The translations under genes were made by a program, and so were the position numbers. Below the pieces are notes generated by a model. The model did no database searches and was not told the DNA's origin. It saw nothing but the letters and a program-made list of their open reading frames with translations. Positions 9,571 through 18,032 of a DNA stretch of 64,000 nucleotides are shown here, piece after piece. The stretch is from Streptomyces sp. 846.5 (GTDB lineage Bacteria > Actinomycetota > Actinomycetes > Streptomycetales > Streptomycetaceae), in the NCBI RefSeq assembly GCF_004365705.1, contig NZ_SOBN01000005.1, positions 1-64,000 on the forward strand, given 5' to 3'. Numbering within the stretch: position 1 is the stretch's first letter; each line of letters starts with the position of its first letter.

Positions 9571-10087
9571 CGTCGAATCACGGGACGTCGACGCCGAGGC
9601 GTTGATGCTGGCCGACGTGCGCGGATTCGCCCAGCGCGTGCCTCAGCCCCTGCCGGGCTGGCGGTACGCCTCGGTGTACGCGCTGCTGCTGGACGTCGGC
9701 CGACTGTTCACTCCGCGGACCTGGCCGGACGGCGGGCCCCCGCCCGGGGAGACTGGCCGCTGCTACACCGAATCGGCTTCCTGGGCCTGGGGCTCCCCGG
9801 ACGGGCTGGCCTACGTCGAGGGCTTCGCTTGGACGGGCCTGTACCCGATGGAACACGCCTGGTGCGCGGACCGGGACGGCTTCGGGCTCGATCCCACCTG
9901 GTCGGATCCGGCATCGGCGTACCTGGGCCTGCCGGTGCTCGCGGCCGCGGCCGTCGAGCTGATGGGGCGGCACCGCGAACCGCTGTTGGCGCACGGCACT
10001 GTGTGCCGGGACTGGATGGAGCACGGGGTGCCCGGCGAACTGCTGGCCGACGTCGGCCGCCCGGTCCCCGCACAGGTGACGCGGTGA
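9560..10087 (+). CDS. predicted C-H-D triad protein, papain/transglutaminase-like fold
   Basis: A 175-residue protein with ATG 9560 behind GGGAGG. The centre contains in order CYTESASWAW, YVEGFAW, MEHAWC and GLDPTWSDP. This C...H...D order, with H in a HAW motif and D in DPTW, is typical of a phage and plasmid protein group related to papain-like or transglutaminase-like enzymes, and the three residues are the likely catalytic triad. The substrate is unknown. The stop overlaps the recombinase GTG (GTGA), so the proteins are probably made together. The family assignment is from memory of the motif pattern. Confidence 0.6.
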   Translation: MGTDVESRDVDAEALMLADVRGFAQRVPQPLPGWRYASVYALLLDVGRLFTPRTWPDGGPPPGETGRCYTESASWAWGSPDGLAYVEGFAWTGLYPMEHAWCADRDGFGLDPTWSDPASAYLGLPVLAAAAVELMGRHREPLLAHGTVCRDWMEHGVPGELLADVGRPVPAQVTR

Positions 10088-11361
10088 GCGGGGACCTGCT
10101 CGCTCCGGGCGGCGCGGCGGACCTGGCCGACGGCGCGGCCTACCCGCCGGCAGACTGGCGCCTGGCCACGCCCTCGGGCCGGACCATCTCCGCCCGCACG
10201 GCCTGGCGGGCGCGCAACTCGGTGCCCCGGGGCACCCGTTCGGGGCGCCGGTCTCGGGTTCGACTGTTCAGCACCTGGTGCACTGAGCGCGGCCGGGTCG
10301 CCGTCGACCCAGGCACTGTGCCGGACTACCTCACCCACCTGGCCGACCTGCGGCACCCGGCCTCCACACTGGTCGCGCACCTGGGCACCCTGGCCGGCTG
10401 GCTCTCGATGGTCGGGCACCCGCTGGACGAGGAGGACCGGCGGTACTGCCGGGCGGTGATCGACCACCGGGCCGCTGCCGAGGCCACCGAACCCGCCGAG
10501 GCCCCCGGCGCACTGCAGGCCGCCGAGATCAGCCCGGAGAACCTGGCCGCGATGGTCGCCAAGCTGGACCGGACCACCGTCCGCGGGGTCCGCGACTGGC
10601 TCACCCTGGTCTTGCACTGGCACATGGCCGGACGCGCCTCCGAACCGGCCGGGCTGAACCGCCACGACACGACCAGGACCCTGGCGAAGTACACCGACCC
10701 GGCCACCGGCCGGCCGGTGGAGCGGGCCGCGCTGCTGGTCAAGCTGCGGGTGAGCAAGACCAATCCGACCGGGCGCCGGGCGGTGACGGTGCGGCTGCTG
10801 GCGCAGGACACCGAGGCGCTGTGCCCGGTGGCTGCCTGGGAGGCCTGGACCGCGCTGGTCGACGCCCAGCAGGCGGGCCAGGCTGGGCCGCTGCTGCGGC
10901 GAGTCGACCGGCACGGCAGGATCGCAGTCCACGGCATCCCGGCCCCCGGGCGCCCCCCGGTGGACCCGCGCCGCGGCGCGGGCATCGGCGACCGCACCGT
11001 ACGCAACCTGATCGCCGCCTGCGCGCAGGCCGCAGGCCTGGTCCGGGCCTGGGAGCCGGAGCAGTGGGCGGTGCTGAGCACGCTGGGGGACGCGGCGGCG
11101 TTGGCCGGACTGGACGCCGAGCGACGCGATGCGCTGCGGGCCGAACTGCGGCTGCGGCGGCGGGAGTTGCGGCGCGGCCGCGCGCGGTACGCCGGGCACA
11201 GCATGCGGCGCGGCAACCTGCGGGCCCTGCAGCGGCGCGGGGTGCCGCGGGAGGCGATCGAACAGCACGGCCGGTACGTGCCCGGCTCGCGCGCACTGGC
11301 CCGCTACCTGGACGAGGAAATCGACTGGTCGCAGACTGCGGGGGCAGCGCTGCGGCTGTAG
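10084..11361 (+). CDS. tyrosine recombinase (phage integrase family)
   Basis: A 425-residue protein. The catalytic set is visible: R184 in MAGRASEPAGL, H372 and R375 in GHSMRRG, and Y408 in ALARYLDE. The N-terminal 130 residues hold a SAM-like core-binding domain. The GTG start at 10084 overlaps the previous stop. It could resolve plasmid multimers, integrate the element, or move a cassette. Palindromes at 9211-9257 are candidate sites; no tRNA gene lies nearby to act as an attachment site, which argues mildly against simple tRNA integration. Confidence 0.85.
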   Translation: MSGDLLAPGGAADLADGAAYPPADWRLATPSGRTISARTAWRARNSVPRGTRSGRRSRVRLFSTWCTERGRVAVDPGTVPDYLTHLADLRHPASTLVAHLGTLAGWLSMVGHPLDEEDRRYCRAVIDHRAAAEATEPAEAPGALQAAEISPENLAAMVAKLDRTTVRGVRDWLTLVLHWHMAGRASEPAGLNRHDTTRTLAKYTDPATGRPVERAALLVKLRVSKTNPTGRRAVTVRLLAQDTEALCPVAAWEAWTALVDAQQAGQAGPLLRRVDRHGRIAVHGIPAPGRPPVDPRRGAGIGDRTVRNLIAACAQAAGLVRAWEPEQWAVLSTLGDAAALAGLDAERRDALRAELRLRRRELRRGRARYAGHSMRRGNLRALQRRGVPREAIEQHGRYVPGSRALARYLDEEIDWSQTAGAALRL

Positions 11362-11582
11362 CCGGGGAGATCCCGACAGAGAGCTTCGTCCCTGACCCCG
11401 TGGCCCCGGTGTACCTGCACGGGTTCCGCGAATCCGCTGGTGGGGGAAGTGCCGGTGCGCAATGATGGCGACCACTAACGATCGTGTACAGAGACAGAGG
11501 ACATGCCGATGGACGTGCCTGCCAGAGGCCATCGAGTCACCGGAAACCGCGGCGGGCAGCCGCGCCGGCGGGACTGAGGACC

Positions 11583-11867
11583 ATGTCCCTACCCCTGACG
11601 TGCACCGTGCGGTCCCGGGCCCGGGTCGTCCGCACAAGCTCCGAGATGGTCAGCTCGGTATTCGTCGCCTTCGATCTGTGGAGGCAGGGCGCCATCCTGG
11701 TCGAGCTACCTTCGGCGGTTCTGCAGCAGGCCTTGAAGTTGACGCACCAACAACTACTCGGGGCGGAAGCAACCGCGCTGATCTGCCCTGACTCCGTCAC
11801 CGAGAGCGGCGTACGGCCCGCGGCCTGGCAGCCGACCCCGGCCAGTACTGCGGCAAGGGCTGCCTGA
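11583..11867 (+). CDS. hypothetical protein, 94 residues
   Basis: ATG 11583 follows TGAGGA at short spacing. The product begins MSLPLTCTVRSRARVV, with a middle VAFDLWRQGAILVELPSAVLQQALKL that looks like a folded alpha/beta segment. Its TGA overlaps the next ATG (TGATG), so it is coupled to the winged-helix-like gene. No family recognised. Confidence 0.5.
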   Translation: MSLPLTCTVRSRARVVRTSSEMVSSVFVAFDLWRQGAILVELPSAVLQQALKLTHQQLLGAEATALICPDSVTESGVRPAAWQPTPASTAARAA

Positions 11868-12118
11868 TGCCCGGCAGGCTGGACACCAGCGTGTTGCCCG
11901 CACGGCAGCGAGAAGCCCTCGGGCTGATCCGGCGCCTGGAGGACCGGGGCCTGACCGCGGCCCGTGAGCCCGGCGGAATCCACCTGGCGACCGTCAAGGC
12001 CCTGCAATCGCTCGGTCTTGCCGCCGTGGAACTTCATCCCGAGCGGGACCGCAAGGGGCGCCGGTGGGTGGCCCGGCTCACTGACGCCGGACGCCGCGCC
12101 ACCGACCCCACGCAGTAG
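11867..12118 (+). CDS. small winged-helix-like DNA-binding protein
   Basis: An 83-residue protein. QREALGLIRRLEDRG, HLATVKALQSLGLAAVE and GRRWVARLTDAGR follow the helix, recognition helix and wing order of small winged-helix proteins. It starts inside the stop of the upstream ORF. It probably regulates a nearby promoter, possibly the palindrome at 12227-12246. Confidence 0.5.
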   Translation: MPGRLDTSVLPARQREALGLIRRLEDRGLTAAREPGGIHLATVKALQSLGLAAVELHPERDRKGRRWVARLTDAGRRATDPTQ

Positions 12119-12226
12119 AGCGGAAATGGGGACGGGTGCCGGACGTTCAGGAAGCGCCCTCAGTGCCAGTTTCCGAACCCCAGAGCATGGACGCTCGGTA
12201 CCCTGGAATCCGGTGGGCCCTGGGCC

Positions 12227-12246
12227 AAGTTCACCGTGGTGAACTT
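12227..12246. promoter_or_regulatory. palindromic site AAGTTCACC-GT-GGTGAACTT
   Basis: Nine-base arms with a two-base centre in the gap between convergent genes. It may be a short terminator stem or a binding site for the winged-helix-like protein encoded just upstream. Confidence 0.4.
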
Positions 12247-12363
12247 GAGAACGATCAAGGCTGAGTCGGTCCGCCGACCGAGCTCGCCGGCCTCCGGGTG
12301 AAGGTCTTCCCGAAGACCGCCCCACACATCCCACGCACCTCAGCAGTTCCGTTCGCCGAGCGG

Positions 12364-13719
12364 TCACGGTGACCGCTCGTCTTCACCGGCGCCGGTGCGG
12401 GCCTCCAACCGGGTGTGCAGGTCCTCGACCTGGCGTTGCAGCGCGGCGAGCTGCTGGGCAGCGTGCGCCGCCTCGCGGGTGCGTTCGGCCTGGGCGGCCT
12501 TCAAGGTGGCTTCGGCCGCGGACTGCTCCCGCTGGGCGGTGGTGCGTTCGGCCTCGGCCAGCCGCTGCCTGTGCTCGGCCTGGGTGGCACGCTCGGCGGC
12601 AGCCTCCGCATCCCGTCGGGCGGTGTCACGCTGGCCCTCGGCAACCATCCGAGCGGCCTCCTCCTGCAGCTGCTGCCGCTCAGCGGCGCTGGCCCGGGTC
12701 TCAGCGGCCTCGGCCGCATCCTGGGCCTCCTGCAACTGCCGTCGGCTCAGGTCGAGTTCGCGGCGTGCCGCGTCGAGTTGGCTGCTGAGTGAGGTGCATG
12801 TGGCCTGGGCCTCGGCTTTGTCGTTCTCGGCCCGCACCCGCCGACTGTTGGCCTCGACGCTCTGTTCCCGGGCGGCCCGGGCCTCGCTCTCGGCCTCGGC
12901 CCGGGCGGAGTCCGCGCGCTGGGCTGCCTCGGCGAAGGCGTCGCGTTCGGCTTGCCACCGGTCGCGGTCCGCTTCGGCGGCCCTCTGCAGGGCCTCGGCG
13001 ACGGCGGCGCGCTCCACGGCCTCACCGCGTTGGATGGCCATCTGCCGGGATAGTTCTTCGGCCTGCCCGGTGCGCTCCTCGGCCGCGGCGGCGCGGGCCG
13101 CGGCCTGGTCCCGCTCGGCCTCGGCCTGGCTCTGCAGGTCCAGTGCAGCGCTGGCGTGTACGGCCTCGCGGTCGGCGCGCTCGCGCTGCCGGTCGCGTTC
13201 GCCGGTGAGCTCGTCGACTACCACCGCGGCGGCCTCGGCCTCGGTGTCCGCGCGGGTCTGGGCCTCGACGGCGGCGCGCTCGGACTCCTCGGCCGACTCC
13301 ACCGCCGCATCCAAGGCCTCGCGCAGTGCCGTGCTGTCGGCGGCCGCGCGTACGGCGGTGGCCTCGGCCTGGGCGACCCGGGCGCGGATGCTGGAGGGGT
13401 CCAGCTCCTGACGCTCACGGTGCAGGGCACCGGCAACCTGGGTCATCCCGGCCACCAGCTTGACCAACTGCGCGGTGAGATCCCCGGGCAGGACCTCGCT
13501 CGCCTCAGTGTCGGCGCCCGCCTCGGGCCCCGGGGCGCCCTCGACGGTCCGGGTCGCGGTGAACATGAGCTTGCGGCAGCGGTAGCTGCAGTACTTGCGT
13601 CGACGCCCCAACCGGGACTGCTCGAACATGTTGCCGCAGCCGGGCCGCTCGCACAGCGACTCCTCCGGCTCGCCACTGGCGTCGTCCTGCGCCGGGCCGA
13701 GATCCGCATCATCCGTCAT
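12364..13719 (-). CDS. zinc-finger plus long coiled-coil protein
   Basis: A 451-residue protein. Residues about 20-50 hold CERPGCGNMF followed by YCSYRCRK, a four-cysteine finger. From about residue 100 to the end it is continuous coiled coil rich in A, E, R and Q (for example AEATAVRAAADSTALREAL). ATG 13719 is preceded by GGGAGGA; the longer open frame upstream is a shadow of the J-domain gene. It resembles KfrA-like alpha-helical plasmid proteins in shape, so a structural or partition role on DNA is plausible. It shares the operator-rich promoter region with the divergent J-domain gene, whose N-terminus carries a similar finger. Confidence 0.7.
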   Translation of the reverse strand: MTDDADLGPAQDDASGEPEESLCERPGCGNMFEQSRLGRRRKYCSYRCRKLMFTATRTVEGAPGPEAGADTEASEVLPGDLTAQLVKLVAGMTQVAGALHRERQELDPSSIRARVAQAEATAVRAAADSTALREALDAAVESAEESERAAVEAQTRADTEAEAAAVVVDELTGERDRQRERADREAVHASAALDLQSQAEAERDQAAARAAAAEERTGQAEELSRQMAIQRGEAVERAAVAEALQRAAEADRDRWQAERDAFAEAAQRADSARAEAESEARAAREQSVEANSRRVRAENDKAEAQATCTSLSSQLDAARRELDLSRRQLQEAQDAAEAAETRASAAERQQLQEEAARMVAEGQRDTARRDAEAAAERATQAEHRQRLAEAERTTAQREQSAAEATLKAAQAERTREAAHAAQQLAALQRQVEDLHTRLEARTGAGEDERSP

Positions 13720-13755
13720 GCTGACATCCTCCCACATTTCGTTCCCCAAATCAAT

Positions 13756-13891
13756 CGTTCCGTTCAGGAACGGAACGAAACTAAATAAGAATTCCAAGAT
13801 CCACTCCTGTCGTTGCGTTCCATTCGTAACGCCTCTCGGATGCGTTACTATCCATTCGTAACGCACCCTTTGTTGCTGGTGATTCGTAACG
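13756..13891. promoter_or_regulatory. divergent promoter region with repeated operators
   Basis: An inverted repeat CGTTCCGTTC (13756-13765, complement 13768-13777) lies nearest the coiled-coil gene. Three direct copies of ATTCGTAACG follow at 13822-13831, 13854-13863 and 13882-13891. The second forms GCGTTAC-N9-GTAACGC (13842-13864) and the first GCGTT-N8-AACGC (13815-13832). The density of sites between two divergent genes suggests cooperative binding by a plasmid regulator, or iterons. Confidence 0.6.
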
Positions 13892-13900
13892 ATTTGAGAG

Positions 13901-14467
13901 ATGGGCGGCCGTGTCGTGGCACGGAATGTGCGGGAGAAGCCGCGGGCTTCCGAGCGGCTGTGGTGCGAGATGTGCTCGCACTCGTGGACGCGGCCGGTGC
14001 AGGGCGGCAAGCGGCCGCGGTACTGCTCGGACGCCTGCAAGCAGCGGGCGTACCGGCAGCGGGTGAAGGCAGAGCGTGAGACGGAGCGGGAGGCCGCGGA
14101 GCGTGAGGCCCAGTGGCAACGCGAGTACGCGCAGCGCGAGCGGCTGCGGCAGGAGAGGGCCGAGCGTGAGCGGTCCCGGGCGGGCGGCAGCTGGTCCTCC
14201 ACCGGCTTCGGCGGCTCGTCGGGCCGGTCGGGATCGGGTTCGTCCTCGTCGGCCGGCTCGGGCCGCGCCAGCGCGTTGACCATTGCCGAGGCCACTCGGA
14301 TCATCTTCGACCTGGCGGGCCTGGTCCTCGACGCCGGCTCGACCACGATCAAGAAGGCCTACCGGATCGCCGCGCGGCGGCACCACCCCGACATGGGTGG
14401 CGACACCGAGAAGTTCCAGCTGCTTGAGGCGGCGGCCGCGGTGCTGAAGCTGGCCGACCTGCTCTAG
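13901..14467 (+). CDS. zinc-finger / J-domain (DnaJ-like) fusion protein
   Basis: A 188-residue protein. The N-terminus has a four-cysteine finger (C22, C25, C42, C46: CEMC...YCSDAC), followed by a charged helix and a low-complexity GSS linker. The C-terminal 60 residues form a J-domain: TTIKKAYRIAARRHHPDMGG with HPD at 162-164. J-domains stimulate Hsp70, and plasmid replication in other systems often needs chaperone remodelling of the initiator. The gene lies immediately convergent with the replication initiator (their ends overlap), which makes such a role attractive but unproven. Confidence 0.75.
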   Translation: MGGRVVARNVREKPRASERLWCEMCSHSWTRPVQGGKRPRYCSDACKQRAYRQRVKAERETEREAAEREAQWQREYAQRERLRQERAERERSRAGGSWSSTGFGGSSGRSGSGSSSSAGSGRASALTIAEATRIIFDLAGLVLDAGSTTIKKAYRIAARRHHPDMGGDTEKFQLLEAAAAVLKLADLL

Positions 14468-16830
14468 CCCCTCCCCCGCCGTGGCAGTCGGCCGATGCCG
14501 TCCAGGCCGGGCAGGGCCGGCTGCGCACCCACACGGGGCGCTGTGCGGGTGCGGGCGGCCCGGCGCCGCCGGGGCTTCCCGGCGGCCCGCACCGGGCGCT
14601 CGGGCTGGCGGGCACCGTCGCGGGTGAGCTGTGCGGGGTCGACCAGCTCGCCGGCCTGGGCCAGCTGCAGCGCGTGCGCGAGCATCCCGCCCGCCCCGAT
14701 CCGCGCAGCCTCGATGTCTCGGGCCTGGGCGTGGTCCGGTGAGCCGTCGGGGCGCCGCGGGTACGCGCGCTGACCGGTCGGCATCCCGGGCAGCAGCAGT
14801 TCGTCGGCGGCCCGGCGCTGGCCGCGGCGGCGCTTGTCGGCCACCGGCAGCGCGCACCATTCCTCCTCGGCCTGCCACCACCGGTGCACCTCCTGGGCAA
14901 CCCGTGCGCGCACCGCCAGCGTGCCCACCCTCAGCCCCGTCCCGACCTGGCGTGCAGCCTCCTGCAGAGGCCTGCGACGGGCCTTGACGGCCGAACCGCT
15001 GGGCCCGGGGGTCACCGTGACCAACCCGAGCTCGGCGAGCTGTTGCACGTGCCTGGAGAGCGTGGAGAGTCGGTAGCCGGTCAGCGCCGCAAGCTGGGTC
15101 AGGGGCAGCCCCCGGCGCGACTGCAGGACCGTGCGGTGGGTGCGGGCCGCGTGGTGTCCCAGGACGTCCCATACTCCGCTCTGAGCGTGGGTCAGCAGGG
15201 TCTGCAGCTGGGCCCGGTGGCCACGGATCGAGGATTCGGGGGGCCGGGGGGCGGGGGCGTTGGCACTTCTGTAAGACCCCGAGTGACCTGGGGGGATGTC
15301 GTAGACCGCGCAGCGGTGGTGCTCGCGGTGCTCATCGTCGGGGCACTGGTGGGCGGTGGCCGGGGCGACGCGGCGGGCGATGCTGTGGCGGCGGTCCGCC
15401 TCGGCGACCTCCAGCAGCCAACCGTCGCGGATCAGGCGCCACAGGCTCTGTGCGGCGGTGGTGTGGCTGTAGCCGGTCAGCGCTCCCAGACGCCACACGT
15501 GGGCGCTGACGTCGGTGCTGTCGCAGCCGAGCATGAGCCAGGCCAGCGCGCACAGCACGGCGTAGTCGGCCGGGCCGCTCTGCCTGCTCCAGCGCTCCGG
15601 ACCTGCTGCCTCCATCCGCCGGAGCAGGTCGTCCACGGCCCGCTCGGTCTCGGTCGGCTCGCCGTACCCGGGATCGTCCTCGGGGCGGCGCGGCATCCGA
15701 GCGGCGTCCTGCACCGCGAGCCACCACGCCCGGGCCAGCACCCCCGCCCGCTCCGCCTCCGTACGCCGGAGCCGGGCACCGCCGGGGCCCCGGCGGCTGC
15801 GCAGCCACTCCAGTGCCGGTGTTGCCGCCTCGTCCTGGAGGGCGGCCGCCACCGTGTCCAGGTCCCATCCCGCCAGGGCCATCGACACCAACGGCGCGTG
15901 GTACCAATGGGAGAAGTCGTGCTGACCTACGGTCAGCTTCCGGGCAACGCTGCGGGCGGCTCGCTCGCCCAGCGGGCGGCAGGCCATGCCTGCGAGTCTG
16001 ACCCGGCCTTGGGCATCGGTGCCGATCTCGCGCACCACCGGGCGCTCGATGGGGCGTGGACCGCGCCGGTCCAGCCGGATCGAGTCGGGTACCGGAGGCT
16101 CGCCCGGGATCCGCCGGCGGCCGCCGGGCACCGGCTCCTGTGCCGAGGCGATGCGGCGGCCGCGGGCCTGGGCCATCGCCTCCAGGCGCACGGCCAGGCG
16201 CCGATACGCGTCGGGCTCCGCCGACCCGGGGCCCAACACACGCACCGCCTCCTCGACCCGGTGGCGCGTCAGCTCCGAGTGCCCGCCCATCCGGTGAGGG
16301 CTCCCCGGGGGCCGCAGCGCACCGGTTGTCGCGTTGCTCAACGGGGAGCTGTCCCAGGTACGCCACAGTGCGGAGGCCGCCGCGGTGATCCGGCGCGCGG
16401 TCTCAACGGCGACACCGGCCGCGCACCCCGCCCACACGTGCCATCCCCCACCAGGTCCTGAACGGGCAGGCACCGGCTCGATGCCCTCAGCTGCCAGCAC
16501 GGCCGCGTACTCGGCCGCCTCCTCCTGGGCGCGCTCATGGCCGTGACCCTTCGCGTCGAAGTCCCCGGGCAGCAGGAAGTACCGGAAGACGCCGCGGCGC
16601 TTGCCGGTCAGGTACACCACCACCGGCCGGTCCGGATCCGTCTGGGCCTCGGCCAGGGTCGTGCCGTGCGGGTAGTAGTTGAGCCAGCCACCCCGGCCGT
16701 CAGCTGCGGCCGCGCGGACCTGGCCGCGCGGGAACAAGCTGCTGGTGAACGTGGTCAGGACATGGTTCGGGCACTGGGCGACGGCGACATGATCGACAAA
16801 TCGACCAGCCGACACGCCAGTTGCAGGCAT
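14464..16830 (-). CDS. replication initiator, primase-polymerase type
   Basis: A 788-residue protein. The N-terminal third looks like an archaeo-eukaryotic primase/polymerase core: LLPGDFDAKG (D90, D92, metal site), SGPGGGWHVW (H131) and ALRPPGSPHR. The C-terminal part has two winged-helix-like units, LTGYSHTTAAQSLWRLIRDG (about residues 448-467) and LTQLAALTGYRLSTLSRHVQ (about 580-599). This order is typical of plasmid Rep proteins that prime and bind their own origin. The start codon is uncertain: ATG 16830 has a weak ribosome-binding site and a GTG five codons on is possible. The origin probably lies in or just upstream of the gene, but no clear iterons were seen in 16831-17066. Confidence 0.75.
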   Translation of the reverse strand: MPATGVSAGRFVDHVAVAQCPNHVLTTFTSSLFPRGQVRAAAADGRGGWLNYYPHGTTLAEAQTDPDRPVVVYLTGKRRGVFRYFLLPGDFDAKGHGHERAQEEAAEYAAVLAAEGIEPVPARSGPGGGWHVWAGCAAGVAVETARRITAAASALWRTWDSSPLSNATTGALRPPGSPHRMGGHSELTRHRVEEAVRVLGPGSAEPDAYRRLAVRLEAMAQARGRRIASAQEPVPGGRRRIPGEPPVPDSIRLDRRGPRPIERPVVREIGTDAQGRVRLAGMACRPLGERAARSVARKLTVGQHDFSHWYHAPLVSMALAGWDLDTVAAALQDEAATPALEWLRSRRGPGGARLRRTEAERAGVLARAWWLAVQDAARMPRRPEDDPGYGEPTETERAVDDLLRRMEAAGPERWSRQSGPADYAVLCALAWLMLGCDSTDVSAHVWRLGALTGYSHTTAAQSLWRLIRDGWLLEVAEADRRHSIARRVAPATAHQCPDDEHREHHRCAVYDIPPGHSGSYRSANAPAPRPPESSIRGHRAQLQTLLTHAQSGVWDVLGHHAARTHRTVLQSRRGLPLTQLAALTGYRLSTLSRHVQQLAELGLVTVTPGPSGSAVKARRRPLQEAARQVGTGLRVGTLAVRARVAQEVHRWWQAEEEWCALPVADKRRRGQRRAADELLLPGMPTGQRAYPRRPDGSPDHAQARDIEAARIGAGGMLAHALQLAQAGELVDPAQLTRDGARQPERPVRAAGKPRRRRAARTRTAPRVGAQPALPGLDGIGRLPRRGRG

Positions 16831-17066
16831 GCCGGTGCCGTCACCGGGGCTTTGGGTTACGATGGAACCTGCCTCGGTGCTAAGAGAGCGCAGAACAGCC
16901 CGCCGTCGGCCTAGGAACCGGCAAACGGCTGATCACTGTGTTAATCGGATGAACCGGGCCTCAGCAGTGGTGTCGGAACCGTTGGTAGCTGGGGACCCGG
17001 AGGGCCTGGGGCTGGGCGGGCGTCACGGTTAGGAAGCCGTGGACGCGGTCGCTGTCCCCCTCTAGC

Positions 17067-17300
17067 TCATACCGCCTCCTGGAGGTATGTCTGCTGCTGT
17101 CCTGCAGCCCGCTGCTTCCGCAGCGTCAGGATTGCTTGGCGGATGACCTCGGAGCCGGAGATGCCCATCTCGGCAATCAGCTCCTCATATGCCACACGCG
17201 CGGGGTCTCCCGGATGCAGCTGCGTGGCAGCCTTGATGGACGCCTCGGGGTTGAATGCCCCCGTGCGTCCTCGATGTGCTCGACCGCGTGGTCCTGCCAT
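17067..17300 (-). CDS. ribbon-helix-helix-like small DNA-binding protein
   Basis: A 77-residue protein whose second half (AYEELIAEMGISGSEVIRQAILTLRKQ) looks like a CopG/antitoxin-type ribbon-helix-helix. It lies upstream of the replication gene on the same strand, where small copy-control repressors are often found. No strong ribosome-binding site precedes ATG 17300. The role in replication control is an inference from position. Confidence 0.5.
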   Translation of the reverse strand: MAGPRGRAHRGRTGAFNPEASIKAATQLHPGDPARVAYEELIAEMGISGSEVIRQAILTLRKQRAAGQQQTYLQEAV

Positions 17301-17453
17301 ACCGCTGATCTTAGACGGTCCGGGGCTTGTCTTGGATCAATACATGGAGTGTCGCGCGGGTTTTTTGCGTCTCCTGGGTTTACTCCACCCTATTGGGCGA
17401 TTTGTCGCACTGGGTGCCGAAGTTGACCAGCTGTCAATACCAACGGCTGGTCA

Positions 17454-17484
17454 GATCCTTGCCGCGTGCTCGGCGGCAAGGATC
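17454..17484. terminator. hairpin GATCCTTGCCGC stem
   Basis: Twelve-base perfect arms with a 7-base loop, just downstream of the small membrane gene on the minus strand. It fits an intrinsic terminator. Confidence 0.6.
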
Positions 17485-17502
17485 CCCTCAGCGGTGGCTA
17501 GG

Positions 17503-17634
17503 TCAGTGCCAGTGGAGGGACAGGTGGGCCAGTAGGTAGGTCAGGCCTGCGAACGCGGCCGCGCCCGCCGTGGCGGTCGCCGTGTCGCGTACCGCATCGG
17601 TCCAGGTGCGGCTACGCCGCGGGTGCCTGGGCAT
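17503..17634 (-). CDS. 43-residue membrane peptide
   Basis: A short protein, basic N-terminus then one hydrophobic helix (ATATAGAAAFAGLTYLLAHL). ATG 17634 has an AGGGAG ribosome-binding site and a terminator follows the stop. Longer upstream frames lack support. Function unknown; small membrane proteins are common in transfer regions and in type I toxin loci. Confidence 0.5.
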   Translation of the reverse strand: MPRHPRRSRTWTDAVRDTATATAGAAAFAGLTYLLAHLSLHWH

Positions 17635-18032
17635 GGGTGTCTCCCTCGAACGTGAATGAGAGGCCCGACGCGAGTGCGTCGGATGAGGTGAGCGCTCACG
17701 GACGACTCTGGCCCCGCGCCGCCGCTCGGCCAAGCCCCGGATCCTGCCCGATATGACGGTGATCTTTTGACAGGCCATGATTTTTGCCAGGTCTGGGCGG
17801 TTGCAGAGGTTGGCCGATGTCGGCTGCCGTGGTATGCCGGGTCTCCCAAAGCTGACGCCACGCGACGTCTGCCCTCTTGCCTCGTGTGACTTGTCCTTCG
17901 CGGTCAGCTGGCACCCCACGCCAGCAGCTGTCAGGCCCGGCCATCGGAACCTACAGGGCGATCACGGTCGTCCTGGTTGTTCGGTTCCGGGCTTCGCCGG
18001 ATGCGTCCGGTCCTGATGCGGTGTCATGGAGC
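17635..18032. other. divergent intergenic region
   Basis: No supported gene. It carries the promoters for the 43-residue membrane ORF and the pentapeptide-repeat gene; TTGACA occurs at about 17767 on the plus strand but no matching -10 is clear. Confidence 0.35.

Noticed and set aside
10084..11361. Calling the element an integrated AICE
   Set aside because: No tRNA gene or attachment repeat, and no FtsK-like TraB; ParA, large Rep and type IV secretion genes fit a plasmid better.
9811..11637. 608-codon open frame on the minus strand opposite the recombinase
   Set aside because: A shadow of the GC-rich recombinase gene; composition is Arg/Gly/Pro-rich and there is no recognisable domain.
12395..13411. 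Ser/Ala/Arg-rich plus-strand open frame opposite the coiled-coil gene
   Set aside because: Mirror of a repetitive helical gene; no ribosome-binding site and no fold.
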